64,000 bases of DNA from Channallabes apus (GCA_030522415.1 CM060131.1:4668203-4732202); one strand, 5' to 3'; shown: positions 47,931 through 60,056, counted from the stretch's first letter. The notes: generated by a model from the letters alone, not told the origin. Translations and numbers: made by a program.

Positions 47931-50842
47931 ACAACTATATGACACACAACGTTAGGGTTCCTGTAGGGAAATGTTTAAATGCTGATGTCGTACCTGATGT
48001 TGTGAGGAAATCCCAAGCCTGCTTCATTTGGCGTTCTACAAAAACTATTATAATGCTAATCCTGATGATGAACAGATTGCTCATTTACTCCATCTGGTTT
48101 TCCATTATAACAGCATGCGCTAAATAAATACCGACACTCATAATAGTGAAGAGTGCATCTAAGGCCACTTAATTTCACTCTCATTTAAAGTTACATGTGC
48201 TACATGTTATTGCTAACGGTGGTGTTTTGAAGCCCGCTCCATTCGGCTTTCCATTAAAGCTGTATGGCCTGATGAGCTGTTACAGTACCTGTGGTGTTTG
48301 TGATCGATTCTGAAGTTAGTCTGTTTGGCTGTTGTTTGAAGCTACAAGCACAAAATGCATATCAAATTTGATGGATTGTACTGTCTTACTATAGTTGTCT
48401 CTTACTTTGTATTAACATCAACAAAAATGGAATTGGTTATATTAATAAATTATGTTATAATTAGAAGCAAAAAAGGACAAACTAGACATTTTGGGTTTTA
48501 AAATCAACAGTCGTCCTTGGACGTTGTTCAGTTACATCTTGTGTTTTGTTACTTGTGTTTGAGACTGTTCTACAAAATCAGTATCACTGTACAATACACA
48601 CTAAATGGCATAGTGTATAATATATAGAATATACTACATAACTAGCAAAGTGACAATGTGTTTTCCAGCAACTCTTTGTGACGCAGTCTATGTGCACAGT
48701 CTCAAATGACCAAAACACAAGTGTCCACATTTCTCAGATCTCAGTTCATATTGTTTCATTTCCTCCATCACATCCAATCTTCTAGCACTATTTTTTCATT
48801 TATTGCAGTGTAGCTGGAAGCATAGATATTGAAAGTGGAAATAAATCAAAGATTAAAAAGAAAATGCCTCAGCACATATTTCAAGTAAGACATAATGGAA
48901 GCACAAGCACACACACACACCTTTTTTTAATTAAATAAGATATTTATGTAGTTTTTCAATCCAACTTGTTTTGAATTATGACCCTGTCCTAAATGACACC
49001 CCAACTGTAACTCGATGTCTCACACATTTGGTGCATTAACCCTTACTCATGAAGTATGAAACCTTAAGGGTGAGGATGAAAAAGTGAACAATTCAAACAG
49101 TCCATGGTTCTTTTACTCAGTTAACAATTCTCACTCTATCTAAAATGAAATCGAATACCTGCATAAAATTAAATAAATGTATGTAATTGATTTTTGCTAC
49201 AGTTGAACTGTGCCTTTGAAGTTATTATTCATGGATTAGATTTTCTATTACACTTGACTATTAGTACTATTGAAAATATAAAAAAAAAAAAATTGGCAAA
49301 AAAAGTTGTATTCCATTTCTTTTTCACTAATGTCAGGATCTCTAGGAGTTTCTCCAGGCTGTAACACAAGCACAATATATACAGTATCAAACAATAAGAT
49401 ATGTTTGAACATACCACTGCACCAACGCAGGTTAAATGTACACCCCCGTCGCACCTTACAACCTACATAAGTGCACTTGTGGCTAGAAACTTAGTAGATG
49501 AGTAGATGATTTGTCCGTTGTAGGTGTGGCAAATTACAGTATGTGTCTGTGGCAAGCACAGTATGTAAACTCTTCCCCAATCTCTGATGACTCAAGCCAG
49601 GAGTGCTTAACACAGCGTCTGTTTGGACTTTTGTAGGTAATTTCATCCATATTTGCCCCAAGGTTGTTGCTCCAAAGCAAAGACTAATCCTAGACATTTT
49701 TTAAAATTCAGGTGAGAAACTCTCCCACTAAAACTGGATGGTTCTACACGCCACCTGTGAGCAGTTTTGATTATACTCTGACTTAGTGGGACTATACTTC
49801 AGAAGGATGCTCCTATAGCCCTTCTCCTTTTCTTAGTCCCACATAACTAAGATTAAACACTGATTAAACAATGTAAAAAAAAATTTTTTTAAAACATTTA
49901 TTTTAAAAGTATTTTGTGCTGTTACTGTCATTTTATATTGCACATGTGATTGCCAGCTGAGGAGGAAAAGGATTTAGATAAAGATTTGTAGAGTGAGGGA
50001 GAGAAAGAGAGATTCATAGGATGTTTTTAATGATTTAGATAAGCATATGAACAAAACAAAATTAGATAAATCCATTCATGTCCAAATGTATAGGCCGGCC
50101 TGCAGTTGTGTTTGTGGCCATGCAAATATACAATTTAGTGGCAATAATAGTGTGAATTGAGTTGTAGCCCTTAAAGCTCAGAGCATAGTGTATTAGCCAT
50201 TTGTATATTTGTTTAGCTACTTTTTTAAATAAACATACTGCAGTATAGAGTGATAGATCCGTTGTTGTTTTTTCAGAACAAAATAGGCAATATAATGAAT
50301 TGAATTTTAGTTAATTTTAACTGACTACCCAAACAAGACTGAGCAAAAAAAAGGAGAAAATGAGTCACATACGTAGGCAAAGAAATAGAACAGCAGATAC
50401 AAATGATCATGTGTTTTATTATTGTTTTCAAATGTTTCTATGAACAAAAATAATATGTTCACTTGAGCATACATTTTTGCGACGTCATTCTAATATTCTG
50501 GTAGTGGTACAATTTACCCTTTATAAAAGTAATGATAACGTATGTTCTGTCTGACATACTGTATCCAAAAACCCAAATACACAGTTTGAAGTTTCACTCT
50601 TCACTTCTATTTCAGTTGGTATGAAAGTCCATAGGAAAGTCAACACAAACATTAAGAGAAAAAGATGTAATTGTAACACAACACTGCAACTTTTTTAAAC
50701 TTTCATTCTATACTTTGTTTGATTTGATTGTATGCTTGTTTTTTGTGTCATTTGTGAATAGAAATTTATTAACATAGATAAGACAACAGCAAATAGATGG
50801 TGTTTTAAAACTGATTTGTCTATTATTGTATGTTTCAATATA
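47931..50842. other. Intron E-F: AT-rich, nothing recognised
   Basis: No exon, gene or repeat family identified by eye apart from a short (CA)n near 48909. Confidence 0.45.
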
Positions 50843-50932
50843 CAGTGGAACCTCGGATTGTGAGTAAGGCGGTTTGCGAGTGTTCCACAAGACGAGTAAA
50901 GATTTTTAATAAATGTTGACTTGTAAAACGAC
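50843..50932. mobile_element. Pogo/Tigger-like left end fragment
   Basis: CAGTGGAACCTCGGATTGTG after TA, colinear with the first 90 bp of the copy at 39118, then lost. Confidence 0.8.
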
Positions 50933-51004
50933 TACCGTTCCAATGTATATATACACCGCGTTCCAAATTATTATGCAAATTGGATGTTAGTGTCATAAAC
51001 ATTA

Positions 51005-51796
51005 AGGCCTTGTTCACACGGGTGTTAAAATCAAGCGTTTTCCTGCCGTTCGTAGCGTCCGGTGAGCGCGGATGAAGCGCCGAGGGTTTTCTACACATAG
51101 GAGTCAATGAGAGTATTCACACGGGCTTTGGTGACGTGCGTTTGTCCGGCTGCGTTAAAAAAAGGTTGCATGCAGCTTTTTCTTGCCGTTCAAATCCCAA
51201 CGAACGCAAGGAAAACACATCTAATTCGTTTTCTCCGCATCCATTTACGCATCGGAGGACCAGATATATCCCATGATCCTACATGCTATACGTAGGGAAA
51301 TGCGGAAAAAAAAGCAAAAATAAAATGCTTAAAAAATTAAACTTGCGCGGAAATGTTCGCATTTCTTCATAAACCACAAAAAACTTCCTTTAATCCGACG
51401 TTGTGCAGAGGGTGAACCCAGTAGCAGAGGCGATTTTTTTCTCTCCCTACGTCGCCATATTATTTTTTAAAATATTTTTTATATATTATATAAAATATAA
51501 TAATTTAATTAGAATTTTTAAAACAAGAAGATTAATGTATAATATAGCAAAATGGTCCATATTAAAAGGAGGCACCTCAAATAAAACGACAAGGGCTTTC
51601 ATATCCAGTTCCCGACACTGGCTCCACAGGTTAAACACACAAACTACAATTTGAGCTGCAGGCTGGCGTTAGACAGAGACAAACGAACGCCAGTGTAGAA
51701 GTCAATCGAGCGCCACTACAAAGCGCAACATAAACGTCTAGGCCGTTCAGAGCGCGTTCGTTTATCCAAAAATTTTACGCCCGTGTGAACAAGGCC
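51005..51796. mobile_element. Harbinger-like MITE (GGCCTTGTTCACACGGG termini)
   Basis: The left GGCCTTGTTCACACGGGTGT is inverted at the right (ACGCCCGTGTGAACAAGGCC), with TAA on both sides. About 790 bp and non-coding. The TAA target and terminal GG fit PIF/Harbinger, but this is inference. A partial relative is at 21370-21779. Confidence 0.75.
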
Positions 51797-51976
51797 TAAA
51801 TGTTTAGTTTTTTTAATTAAACTCATGGATGGTGTTGTGTCTCAGGGCTCTTTGGATCACTGAAATTAATCTCAGACACGTGTGATAATTAGTTTGCCAG
51901 ATAAGCCCAATTAAAGGAAAAGTACTGAAGAAGGTTGTTCCACATTATTAAGCAGGCCAGAGGGTTTCAAGCAATA

Positions 51977-52940
51977 TGGGAAAGAGAAAGGATCTCTGCT
52001 GCCGAAAAGCGTCGAATATTGCAATGCCTTGGACAAGGTAAAAAAGCATTAGATATTTCACAAAAGCTCATCGTACTGTGAAGACATTTGTGGCTGATTC
52101 AGAGCACAGACAGGTTCGTGCAGATAAAGGCAGAATGAAGAAGGTTTCTGCAAGACAAATTCATCGGATTAAGAGAGCAGCTGCTGAAATGCCATTACAA
52201 AGCAGCAAACAGGTATTTGAAGCTGCTGGTGTCCTCTGGAGTCCCGCGAACCTCAAGGTGTAGGATCCTTTATAGGCTTGCAGTTGTACATAAACCTATT
52301 CGGCCACCACTAATCAATGCTCACCAGCAGAAACGGTTGCAGTGGGCCCAGGCATACATGAAGACAAGTTTTTAAACAGTCTTGTTTACTGATGATTGTC
52401 GTGCAACCCTGGATGGTCCTGATGGAAGGAGTAGTGGATGATTGGTGGATGGCCACCATGTCACAACAAGGCTGCGACGTCAACGAGGAGGTGCCGGAGT
52501 CATGTTTTGGGCCGGAATCATAGGGAGAGAGCTGGTAGGCCGCTTTAGGATCTCTGAAGGTGTGAAAATGACCTCTGCAAAGTATATTGACTGACCACTT
52601 TCTTCTATGGTACAGAAGAACCGTGGCTTCCGTAACAAAATCATCTTCATGCACAACAATGCACCATCTCATGCTGCAAAGAATACCTCTGTGTCATTGG
52701 CTGCTATGGGAATAAAAGATGAGAAACTCATGGTGTGGCCACCATCCTCCCCTGACCTCAAACCCATTGAGAACCTTTGGAGCATCCTATGAGGCGGTTC
52801 GCATCAAAACAGCAGCTCTGGGAGGCTATTTTGACATCCTGCAAAGAAATTCAAGTAGAAACTGTCCAGAAACTTAAAAGTTCAATGGATGCAAGAATTG
52901 TGAAGGTGATATCTAAGAAGGGGTCCTATGTTAAGATGTA
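51977..52940 (+). pseudogene. Mariner/Tc1-like transposase, heavily mutated
   Basis: Starts as MGKRKDL (51977) with a decayed HTH. KKVSARQIHRIKRAAAEMPL and TTRLRRQRGGAGVMFWAGI follow. NKIIFMHNNAPSHAAKNT (near 52637) has Asn where the catalytic Asp is expected. PSSPDLKPIENLWSIL (52745) keeps the Glu. There are several in-frame stops and shifts (for example 52261, 52374, 52591, 52791). Confidence 0.85.
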
Positions 52941-53334
52941 ACATGCCCTGTTGGGATGTTTTTGATTGAAATATCTTTAGATTTCTTTAAATATGACCTC
53001 CTAAAGCTGCAAATTCAACAAAAGACCAAAAGTTCTTTAAAACCTATAAAATGTTTTAACTCTGTTGTGCATAATAATTTGGAACAGTGCATTTTCATTT
53101 TTTATTTATTTTTTTAATAAATATTGTTATCATTAGGAGGTTTATTCAATAAAATTAAAATTATACCCTAATGGTTGATGACTTGAAAATTATACTGACT
53201 GTCATTTGCATTGACTAATTATGAAAATCAAGATATCATTTGAGTAATAATTTGGAACATGGTGTATAAAAAAAACATAATATTAAACACATAATATTAT
53301 ACATATATATATATATATGGTGTTTGTCTTGCAG

Positions 53335-53418
53335 AAATGGTAACAGTAGCACATCTAGTCTTGGCGTTGCAGATCTTGAGGGCTTTCCAGAAAGCTATAG
53401 TTCCACTGGGCTAAACAG
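53335..53418 (+). CDS. sphkap: SPHKAP coding exon F
   Basis: The acceptor is TGTCTTGCAG and the donor AACAG|GTAATC. In the phase-2 frame it reads NGNSSTSSLGVADLEGFPES, matching NGNSSATSSLG of mammalian SPHKAP. It ends in phase 2. Other frames contain stops. Confidence 0.88.
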
Positions 53419-53874
53419 GTAATCAGCAGAACTGACCTATGCATATACAGTAGATATTCTTTTTCTGATTAACCCCACTTACAAACGGTTTTCTTATGAT
53501 CTCACAGCTGATTGTGACAAATCATGTGAGTTCTCATCACACTTTGTGTATGGAAAAGCTCTACTTTTACTATTAAACATAACTTCATAGTTCATACTTC
53601 ATAATTCATACTGATTTTTTCCCAATCCGCATAAGTGATCTCTGATTATGGTTTTCCATCTTTTTTATGGGACAAGTGGATGGTTCAGCACTATCTTTCC
53701 AAGATTTTAATAATGCATGGACAGTTAACACAATTTTAGATCTTTTAAAGTTCCTTCATTGATGCAGGACAATAATTTAATAATAATCCTTCTGAAATCC
53801 TAATTTCTTTTTTGGCTAAGCAATATGGACATGCTTTGAAATGCTGATCAGAGACTTTGTTATCTCCTCATTAC

Positions 53875-54365
53875 AGTTTGCATACCTTTCCAAATCAATT
53901 GACCGATGATGCCACCTCACACCTCCCACGTACAACCATAAGTCACATCGACACTAGGAAAGGGAATTATGTTAAAATGCTGTTTATTGACTACAGTTCA
54001 GATTTTAATACTATAATTCCCTCCACACTCACCACCAAGCTAGAGGACCAACTTCCTAACTAACGGACCATAGGCAGTAAGGTTGGACAGACATGTCTCA
54101 ACCTCTCTCACCTTGAATTGTACAGATGAGCTCTGCAGAGGGTGGAGTGATCAGCTAACTTGACCTACACTCAATGTACAAGTGGTACTGCACCGAGGCC
54201 AGGAAGATAGTGAAGGACCTCAGCCACCCCAACAATGGACTGTTTTCTCTGGTGTGGTTAGAAAAGTGTTTTCGCTGCCTGAGGGCCAACACAGAGAGAA
54301 TATGGAAGAGCTTATTCCCTAGGCTATTTAGGCCCTCAACCCGAACACCACAAATATCTAAATAA
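53875..54365 (+). mobile_element. L2-clade LINE derivative with internal deletions
   Basis: Closely follows the LINE at 6760: CAGTTTGCATACC, GGGAATTATGTTAAAATGCT, then a jump to ACAGACATGTCTCAACCTCT, and another to AGGAAGATAGTGAAGGACCT and CAACAATGGACTGTTTTCTC. The FADD segment is missing. It has many frame breaks. Confidence 0.85.
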
Positions 54366-54381
54366 ATTCAATTTGCTTCGT

Positions 54382-55735
54382 TCTCCCGCTTAAAAAGATG
54401 AGAGAGGCCTGTAATTTTCATCATAGGTATACCTCAACTATGAGAGAGAAAAAAATCCAGAAAATAACATTGTAGGATTTTTAAATAATTTATTTGCAAA
54501 TTATGGTGGAAAATAGGTATTTGGTCAATAACAAAATTTCATCTCAATACGTTGTTATATACCCTTTGTTGGCAATGACAGAGGTCAAACGTTTTCTGTA
54601 AGTCTTCACATGGTTTTCACACACTGTTGCTGGCAGATCTCCTCTAGAGCAGTAATGTTTTGGGGCTGTCGCAGGGCAACACGGACTTTTAACTCCCTCC
54701 AAAGATTTTCTATGCAGTTGAGATCTGGAGACTGGCTAGGCCACTCCCGGACATTGAAATGCTTCTTACGAAGCCACTCCTTTGTTGCCCGGTGTGTTTG
54801 GGATCATTGTAATGCTAAAAGGACATGGGGGACACTCAAGGGGTAGCTCAGTGGTTAAGGCATTGGACTACGGTTCGGAAGATCCCAGGTTCAAACCCCA
54901 CAACCACCAAGTTGCCACTGTTGGGTCCTTGAGCAAGGCCCTTAACCCTCAACTGCTCAGATGTATAATGAGATAAAAATGTAAGTCGCTCTGGATAAGA
55001 GCGTCTGCCAAATGACTAAATGGAAATGGACACGTCTGGCACTGCTGGATTTGAGTCTCTGGCAGCACAGGGTTTTACTGATGGTGGCCTTTGTTACGTT
55101 GGTCCCAGCTCTCTGCAGGTCATTCACTAGGTCCCTCCGTGTGGTTCTGGGATTTTTGCTCACGGTTGTTGTGACCTTTTGACCCAACAGGATCTTGCGT
55201 GGAGCCCTAGATCGAGGGAGATTATCAGTGGTCTTGTATGTCTTCCATTTTCTAATAATTGCTCCCACAGTTGATTTCCTCACACCAAGCTGCTACCTAT
55301 TGCACATTCAGTCTTCCCAGCCGGGTCCTGGTCTACGATTTCTGGTGTCAGCTCTTTGGTCTTGGCCATTGGGGAGTTTGGAGTGTGACTGTTTGAGATT
55401 TTGGACAGGTGTCTTTTATACTGATAACAGATGCCATTAATACAGGTAACGAGTGGAGGACAGAGAAGCCTCTTAAAGAAGAAGTTGCAGGTCTGTAAGA
55501 GCCAGAAATCTTGCTTGTTTGTAGGGGACCAAATACTTATTTTTCACCATAATTTGCAAATTAATTCTTTAAAAATTCTACAATGTGATTTTCTGGATTT
55601 TTTTTTTATTGTGTCTCATAGTTGAGCTATACCTATGATGAAAATTACAGACCTCTCTTATCTTTTTAAGTGGGAGAACTTGAACAATTGGTGGCTGACT
55701 AAATACTTTTTAATACCCCCCCCCCCCCTGTATAC
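54382..55735 (-). mobile_element. Tc1-like transposon, decayed, with SINE insertion
   Basis: The ends contain inverted blocks: ATGAGAGAGGCCTGTAATTT near 54400 and the complement of AAAATTACAGACCTCTCTTA near 55640. Transposase pieces read on the minus strand: the C-terminal part 54520-54800 (complement of TCTGGAGACTGGCTAGGCCA) and the N-terminal part near 55000-55283 with [12 protein letters not shown] and [17 protein letters not shown]. Confidence 0.82.
54838..55026 (+). mobile_element. tRNA-derived V-SINE-like element
   Basis: The head GGGGTAGCTCAGTGGTTAAG holds the A-box and GGTTCAAACCCC the B-box. CCTTGAGCAAGGCCCTTAAC and the tail GTCGCTCTGGATAAGAGCGT, CTGCCAAATG follow; this is the LINE2-derived tail of such SINEs. 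It lies in the Tc1-like element. Confidence 0.88.
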
Positions 55736-56021
55736 AGATTCCAATCCAGCCTGTTTCAATTGAGTTTTTATTGCAAATGTTCCCAAGTTCAATTATACTT
55801 TCTAGTGCAATATTATTTTTTCATTGTAGTGAAATCCTTCTGTTTATGTCAGTCGTTTAATCATTTCACTGCTCATCATACTGTACTGTATATGGTGGTG
55901 TATTTGTCAAATAAAATTTATGACCACTGCAGTGAACAAGTTTGCTGCTGATCAAAATTTATTATTGACTATTTTTTAAATCAGTAGAAAAAACAGAGTC
56001 TGTGTGTATCTGTGTGTGCAG

Positions 56022-56065
56022 TGAGGAGAGACTGAGGGTATTACAGAGTCAGGAGCAGGCAGATG
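56022..56065 (+). CDS. sphkap: SPHKAP coding exon G
   Basis: The acceptor is TCTGTGTGTGCAG and the donor GATG|GTGAGT. The 44-nt exon reads EERLRVLQSQEQAD, is poorly conserved and was accepted because its phases (2 in, 1 out) join F to H exactly. It corresponds to the variable ELVEEKKILKG region. Confidence 0.72.
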
Positions 56066-56714
56066 GTGAGTTATGTCTCCCTTTTTAAACCACTCAAACT
56101 GAGGATGCATTGATAGTGCTTTAAAGCATTAATTTACTGCAGCAGGATTATAAAGAGTTTCAGGACATTTTAGTTCTCAGTAAAGCCTCTCATCCACACT
56201 ATCAATGAAATGGCATACTTTTATATTACATACTACATCAGTATACTTAATTTAATATTTATATACATTTACATTGCATATTGATCAGGTGGATCTGGAG
56301 CTTATAACACTGCGTGGCATGCAGGAGAACACATCATTTCGGGACATCAGGTCATCTAAGGGCACCATGCTCCCACACATGCAACACTCTGTATTACAAC
56401 TGGGACATTTTCGGGCGTGTTCACACTTGACATGTTTGGCTTGATTAAAAAGACCTTGTGTGTGGTTTTTCTGTTAGAGTGTTTGACTTGAAGAAGTGTG
56501 AACGCTGCCATCTGAAACTCAGTGCGCACCAAGCAATTGAATCCAGATTTTGTGCTTTGTTCCGAACCAAGAGAACCAAACTGCAAGTGTGAACACACCC
56601 TTAGTTGTGGGAAAAGTGGTTGGTTTGGAAAGTGATGCTTGTCTTGTCCAGTTGAATGTTCTTCTCATCAAATATTTTTCTTTCCCACCACCTCTGTCTC
56701 TCTCTTGATCACAG

Positions 56715-56899
56715 AAGTGACCTCAGGTCTGTCCACAGCAGGAAGTAGTTGTCACAGAGAACTGCAAGTGATGAACTTTGACCTGGAAGTTGAAAGTGTG
56801 AACAGGGAGATGCGAGCGACATTACAATGGATTGCGGCATCTGAGCTTGGTATTCCTGCACTGTATTACAGAAAAATACCACAGCATACAAACACCAAG
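56715..56899 (+). CDS. sphkap: SPHKAP coding exon H
   Basis: The acceptor is TTGATCACAG and the donor AAG|GTAACA. It encodes LQVMNFDLEVESVN and RATLQWIAASELGIPALYYR, near identical to the SPHKAP C-terminal domain. Phase 1 in, 0 out. Confidence 0.95.
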
Positions 56900-57168
56900 G
56901 TAACACTGCTGCTTATTTAAAAAATGCATTAAATCAGTATTTCAAAACAATTTGATTACGCTCTGTTCAAATATTTACATAATTTTAGCAACAAATGCAA
57001 CGTGTTTTTTTATTTGTTTTATAAAAATATTTTTTTTTTCACTCCTCATTTCATCTAATTTTTAATTTTCCGGGCTAGCTTACAAATCTTTCATCTTTTG
57101 TTCATTTGTACTGTGGGCTAGTTCAGTCATAAATGTTAATACTTTTCTAGAGATTTGAAAACATTAAC

Positions 57169-57171
<3 letters not shown>

Positions 57172-57228
<57 letters not shown>

Positions 57229-57230
57229 GT
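57172..57230. repeat. (GT)n microsatellite ending at the last splice acceptor
   Basis: GT repeats with one C (GTGCGTGTGT) run up to the TAG acceptor of the terminal exon. Confidence 0.97.
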
Positions 57231-57232
57231 AG

Positions 57233-57376
57233 TTTCAGAAAGTGGTGCACCTGGCTGCTCAGAGATCCTGGTGTGTTGGAGATTTATTCAGTCTTGTGTT
57301 GCAGTTTTGCCAACTCCACAGTGAGGGGGTCGAAGAAATTGGTCTGTTCGACTGGCTTCTAAAAACACAGTGTTAA
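57233..57376 (+). CDS. sphkap: SPHKAP terminal coding exon I
   Basis: The acceptor is GCGTGTGTAG. Forty-seven codons read FQKVVHLAAQRSWCVGDLFS, LVLQFCQLH and GLFDWLLKTQC before TAA at 57374-57376, matching LDVVQLVQRKSWKVGDIF and SLFDWLL of mammalian SPHKAP. The 3' untranslated region starts with a long (CA)n. An alternative acceptor six bases further in (TTTCAG) would drop two residues. Confidence 0.95.
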   Translation, partial: FQKVVHLAAQRSWCVGDLFSLVLQFCQLHSEGVEEIGLFDWLLKTQC

Positions 57377-57405
57377 CGCACACACACACGCACTTACACG
57401 CACGT

Positions 57406-57472
<67 letters not shown>
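57377..57472. repeat. (CA)n microsatellite in the SPHKAP 3' UTR
   Basis: It begins directly after the stop codon. The perfect CA run is about 69 bases at the right. Confidence 0.97.
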
Positions 57473-57475
<3 letters not shown>

Positions 57476-58272
57476 CCACTGTGGCAATGTCCTGTTCTGA
57501 GGAGCCCAAAATTTGTACCCAATTTGTATGTCACATGCTTGGGTCTGGATGTCTAAACTCTCTCTCTCTCTCTCTGAGTCCCACTATCTATCTACCTCTC
57601 TTGCTTCCATTTCTCTCTTTTTCTCTTTTATTTTGTTCGTCAGCAGACTTTTACACTTTTTTACTCCCTCTCCATAACACTGAATTATGAGGTCAGCTTA
57701 GCCGCGCCATCTGCTTCACAGACACAATGTGATTGGAGGATTTATTTCCCCTTTAAACACCACATGTTTTTTGGCATAGCCAATCAAATTCACACATAAT
57801 GATCAATCTCATAAGCATTTTATATATATATATATATATATAATTTATAAATGTATTTCCATTAGTGTTCTGTTCCTGGATATGAAATCAAATATTTCTG
57901 ACACATTATTAATTGTATATAGTAAATTGAGTACAGCACTTCACGGAATAGGGAAGGGTTTTGCTTCAGTTACACTTTTGCGAACACATCTGCTTGTTTC
58001 TGTGGTACATTTAGAGGTGTGCTCCAGTATGGTGTGAGTAAAATGATTTATTTTAGCTAGGTGTAAATAGGGAAGTTTGCAGAAGTGAATTTACAGTAAT
58101 AGTGCGTAAATACAGTTTTGTTTGTCATGTAAAAATATGTATGTGAAATTCATTGTGAGAAATTTTAATTGCATAATATTGCATAACAGTAGTGTTCTGA
58201 ACGCCAGCACGGAAAGCACAAAGGCATCCAACCTGTGACTGTTTATCTGAATGTATTTAACTTTTCAATATT

Positions 58273-58278
58273 AATAAA
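58273..58278 (+). terminator. sphkap: Candidate poly(A) signal AATAAA for SPHKAP
   Basis: AATAAA about 900 nt after the stop codon. It is the first canonical hexamer I noticed after the stop. Confidence 0.5.
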
Positions 58279-58381
58279 ATTGTATGTAAGATTAATTCAG
58301 CAGTGGTCTTTTATTTGGAGATTTGTTTTGCAACACACATACAAAATTTTGATTTGATGATTTTATTTTGGTATGTATATA

Positions 58382-59310
58382 CAGTTGTGTCAAAAGTTTG
58401 CATACCCTGGGAGAATTTGCAAGCTGTGTAAAAATTTTTAAAGAAAATATGAGTGAGTAGGCAAAACAAAATAAAATAAAATAAAAAATCTTATAGGATT
58501 TAAATTGATATGTAAGTCATAACAGAATGATACAATCTTCAAACAAAGCATGACAATTAAGAAAATTAGGGGATACAGTACATAATACCTTTAGTTCATA
58601 ATATTGTGTATTACCCCCTTTAGCATCAATGATGACATGCAGTCTTTTGTAATAATTGAATTTCTCAGCTGGTATAGCTGCCCATTCTTCTTGGCAAAAT
58701 GCCTCGAGTTCATGTAAATTTTTAGTCGTGCTTGTCTTGTTTTGGTTGTCTTTCGGGAACCATTCTTCTGGCAACTCAACCAAGCAGGTCAATTTTGTTC
58801 AAGTGCCTCCTTATTGTGCTCCTTGAAACAACACCACTACTCTTTTTTTCCAGAGCAGCCTGTTTGTTTCAATGTTATTTTCAATGTCAAGGTTTTTCTT
58901 TGCTTCCCAAACAATTACTTTCTCACGTAGGGCAGGTAGGTTTGGATAGCTTTTTTCCTTTTATAAATGAAATTATCATTTCAAAACTGCATTTTGTATT
59001 TTCTCTTGTTATTTTTGTGTAGTATTTGCATTTACGTTTTTGATTATCTCAATTATTTAAGTGTGATAGTAAGCTATCCTAAAATTCGGTCATGCAACAG
59101 GACAATGACCTGAAGCACACCAGTAAATCTACATCAGGATTCCTGAAGAACAGAATTAAGGTTGTGGAATGGCCAAGTCCAGACGTCAACCTAACTGAAA
59201 TGCTGTGGTGGGACCTTAAGTGAGCTGTGCCTAAGCAAATGCTCAAAAACCTCAATGAACTGAAGCAATGATGTTAAGAAGAATTGTTAACTAAATTATG
59301 GCATAGTGAA
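58382..59310. mobile_element. Rearranged Tc1-like fragments
   Basis: The left part begins CAGTTGTGTCAAAAGTTTGC, and its minus strand has CLVELPEEWFPKD and FCQEEWAAIPAEKFNYYKRL. The right part (from about 59088) on the plus strand reads HATGQ-like [18 protein letters not shown] and [17 protein letters not shown], the second half of a Tc1 catalytic domain. The two parts have opposite orientation. Confidence 0.7.
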
Positions 59311-59489
59311 AAAAGTTATGTTGTTTGAAGTTGTATTTGGCTAATACGGGTAATGACACCTGTTACGATCTTAATTTTTATCAAGACGATCTTCATTATG
59401 TATTTGCACATCATATAATTAAAAGAGGAGATACTAACTTTTGAACATGCCTGTATACCAGTAAACTGGTGATCATGGTACCCATGGCC

Positions 59490-59620
59490 ATCCCGCAACA
59501 CACAGCACCCAATTGATCTGCTGCTACCATCGTGATGCCAGACACCACAGCACACCCCCACAGGTCTTGTGGGGCCAGAGCTGCCCAGGTATCACAAGGG
59601 AAGCTAAAGCCTAGGTCCTT
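59490..59620. mobile_element. Fragment related to the 46671 mariner-like family
   Basis: ATGCCAGACACCACAGCACA and CAGGTCTTGTGGGGCC resemble the internal region of the element at 46671. Short. Confidence 0.4.
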
Positions 59621-59638
59621 TAAAAGTTAATGGTTTTA

Positions 59639-60041
59639 GCCTCAGAGTGGCGCAGTGGTAAAGCGCTCGCCCTATCATCCGGAGATCGCTGGTTCGAACC
59701 CCGGGTGATGCTGTTTTCCTCTCACAGCCGGAGGCATAGAGAGAGCTGATTGGCCGAGCTCTCTCAGTGGGGAGGGATGAGATGTACTTGCGCTCCCACA
59801 TTAATCACAGCTCTACATCCAATCAGGGGTGTCTGTGAGCTCGCACATGCGGAAGGAGCGGCTAGTGCTTTCCTCCTAGTGTGTTACATCGCCCCTAATG
59901 GTGCGTGAGCAAGCAGTTCGAAAAGATGCGGTCGGCTGACGTCATGCGGTTCGGAGGAAACACCTGAAAGTCTTCGGCCCTGCCGACTGAGTGGTAGTCT
60001 TAATGTGGGAGCCCCCCCCCCCCCCCCCCCCAAAAAAAAAG
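59639..60041 (+). mobile_element. tRNA-derived SINE with perfect 15-bp target duplications
   Basis: The head GCCTCAGAGTGGCGCAGTGG has the A-box, and GGTTCGAACCCCGGG the B-box about 45 bases later. A 330-bp body follows, then a C-run and A-run tail. AAGTTAATGGTTTTA flanks it at 59624-59638 and 60042-60056, identical, so the insertion looks young. Confidence 0.9.
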
Positions 60042-60056
60042 AAGTTAATGGTTTTA

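Larger units (their letters stand above)
50952..53275 (+). mobile_element. Mariner/Tc1-like element with TTCCAAATTATTATGCAAAT end, interrupted by a MITE
   Basis: The left terminus is CACCGCGTTCCAAATTATTA. The right end is TAATTTGGAACATGGTGTA. An internal terminal-like GCATAATAATTTGGAACAGT lies at 53068. The transposase relic is at 51977-52940. The Harbinger-like MITE at 51005-51797 sits near the left end. Confidence 0.82.

Noticed and set aside
57177..57690. Cys-Val and Thr-His repeat open frames at (GT)n and (CA)n tracts (also at 1275, 10771, 10969, 29150, 36123)
   Set aside because: Simple-repeat translation only.
59639..59720. Possible tRNA genes at the SINE heads (also 5343, 54838)
   Set aside because: A and B boxes are present, but cloverleaf stems are not convincing and the bodies continue as SINEs.
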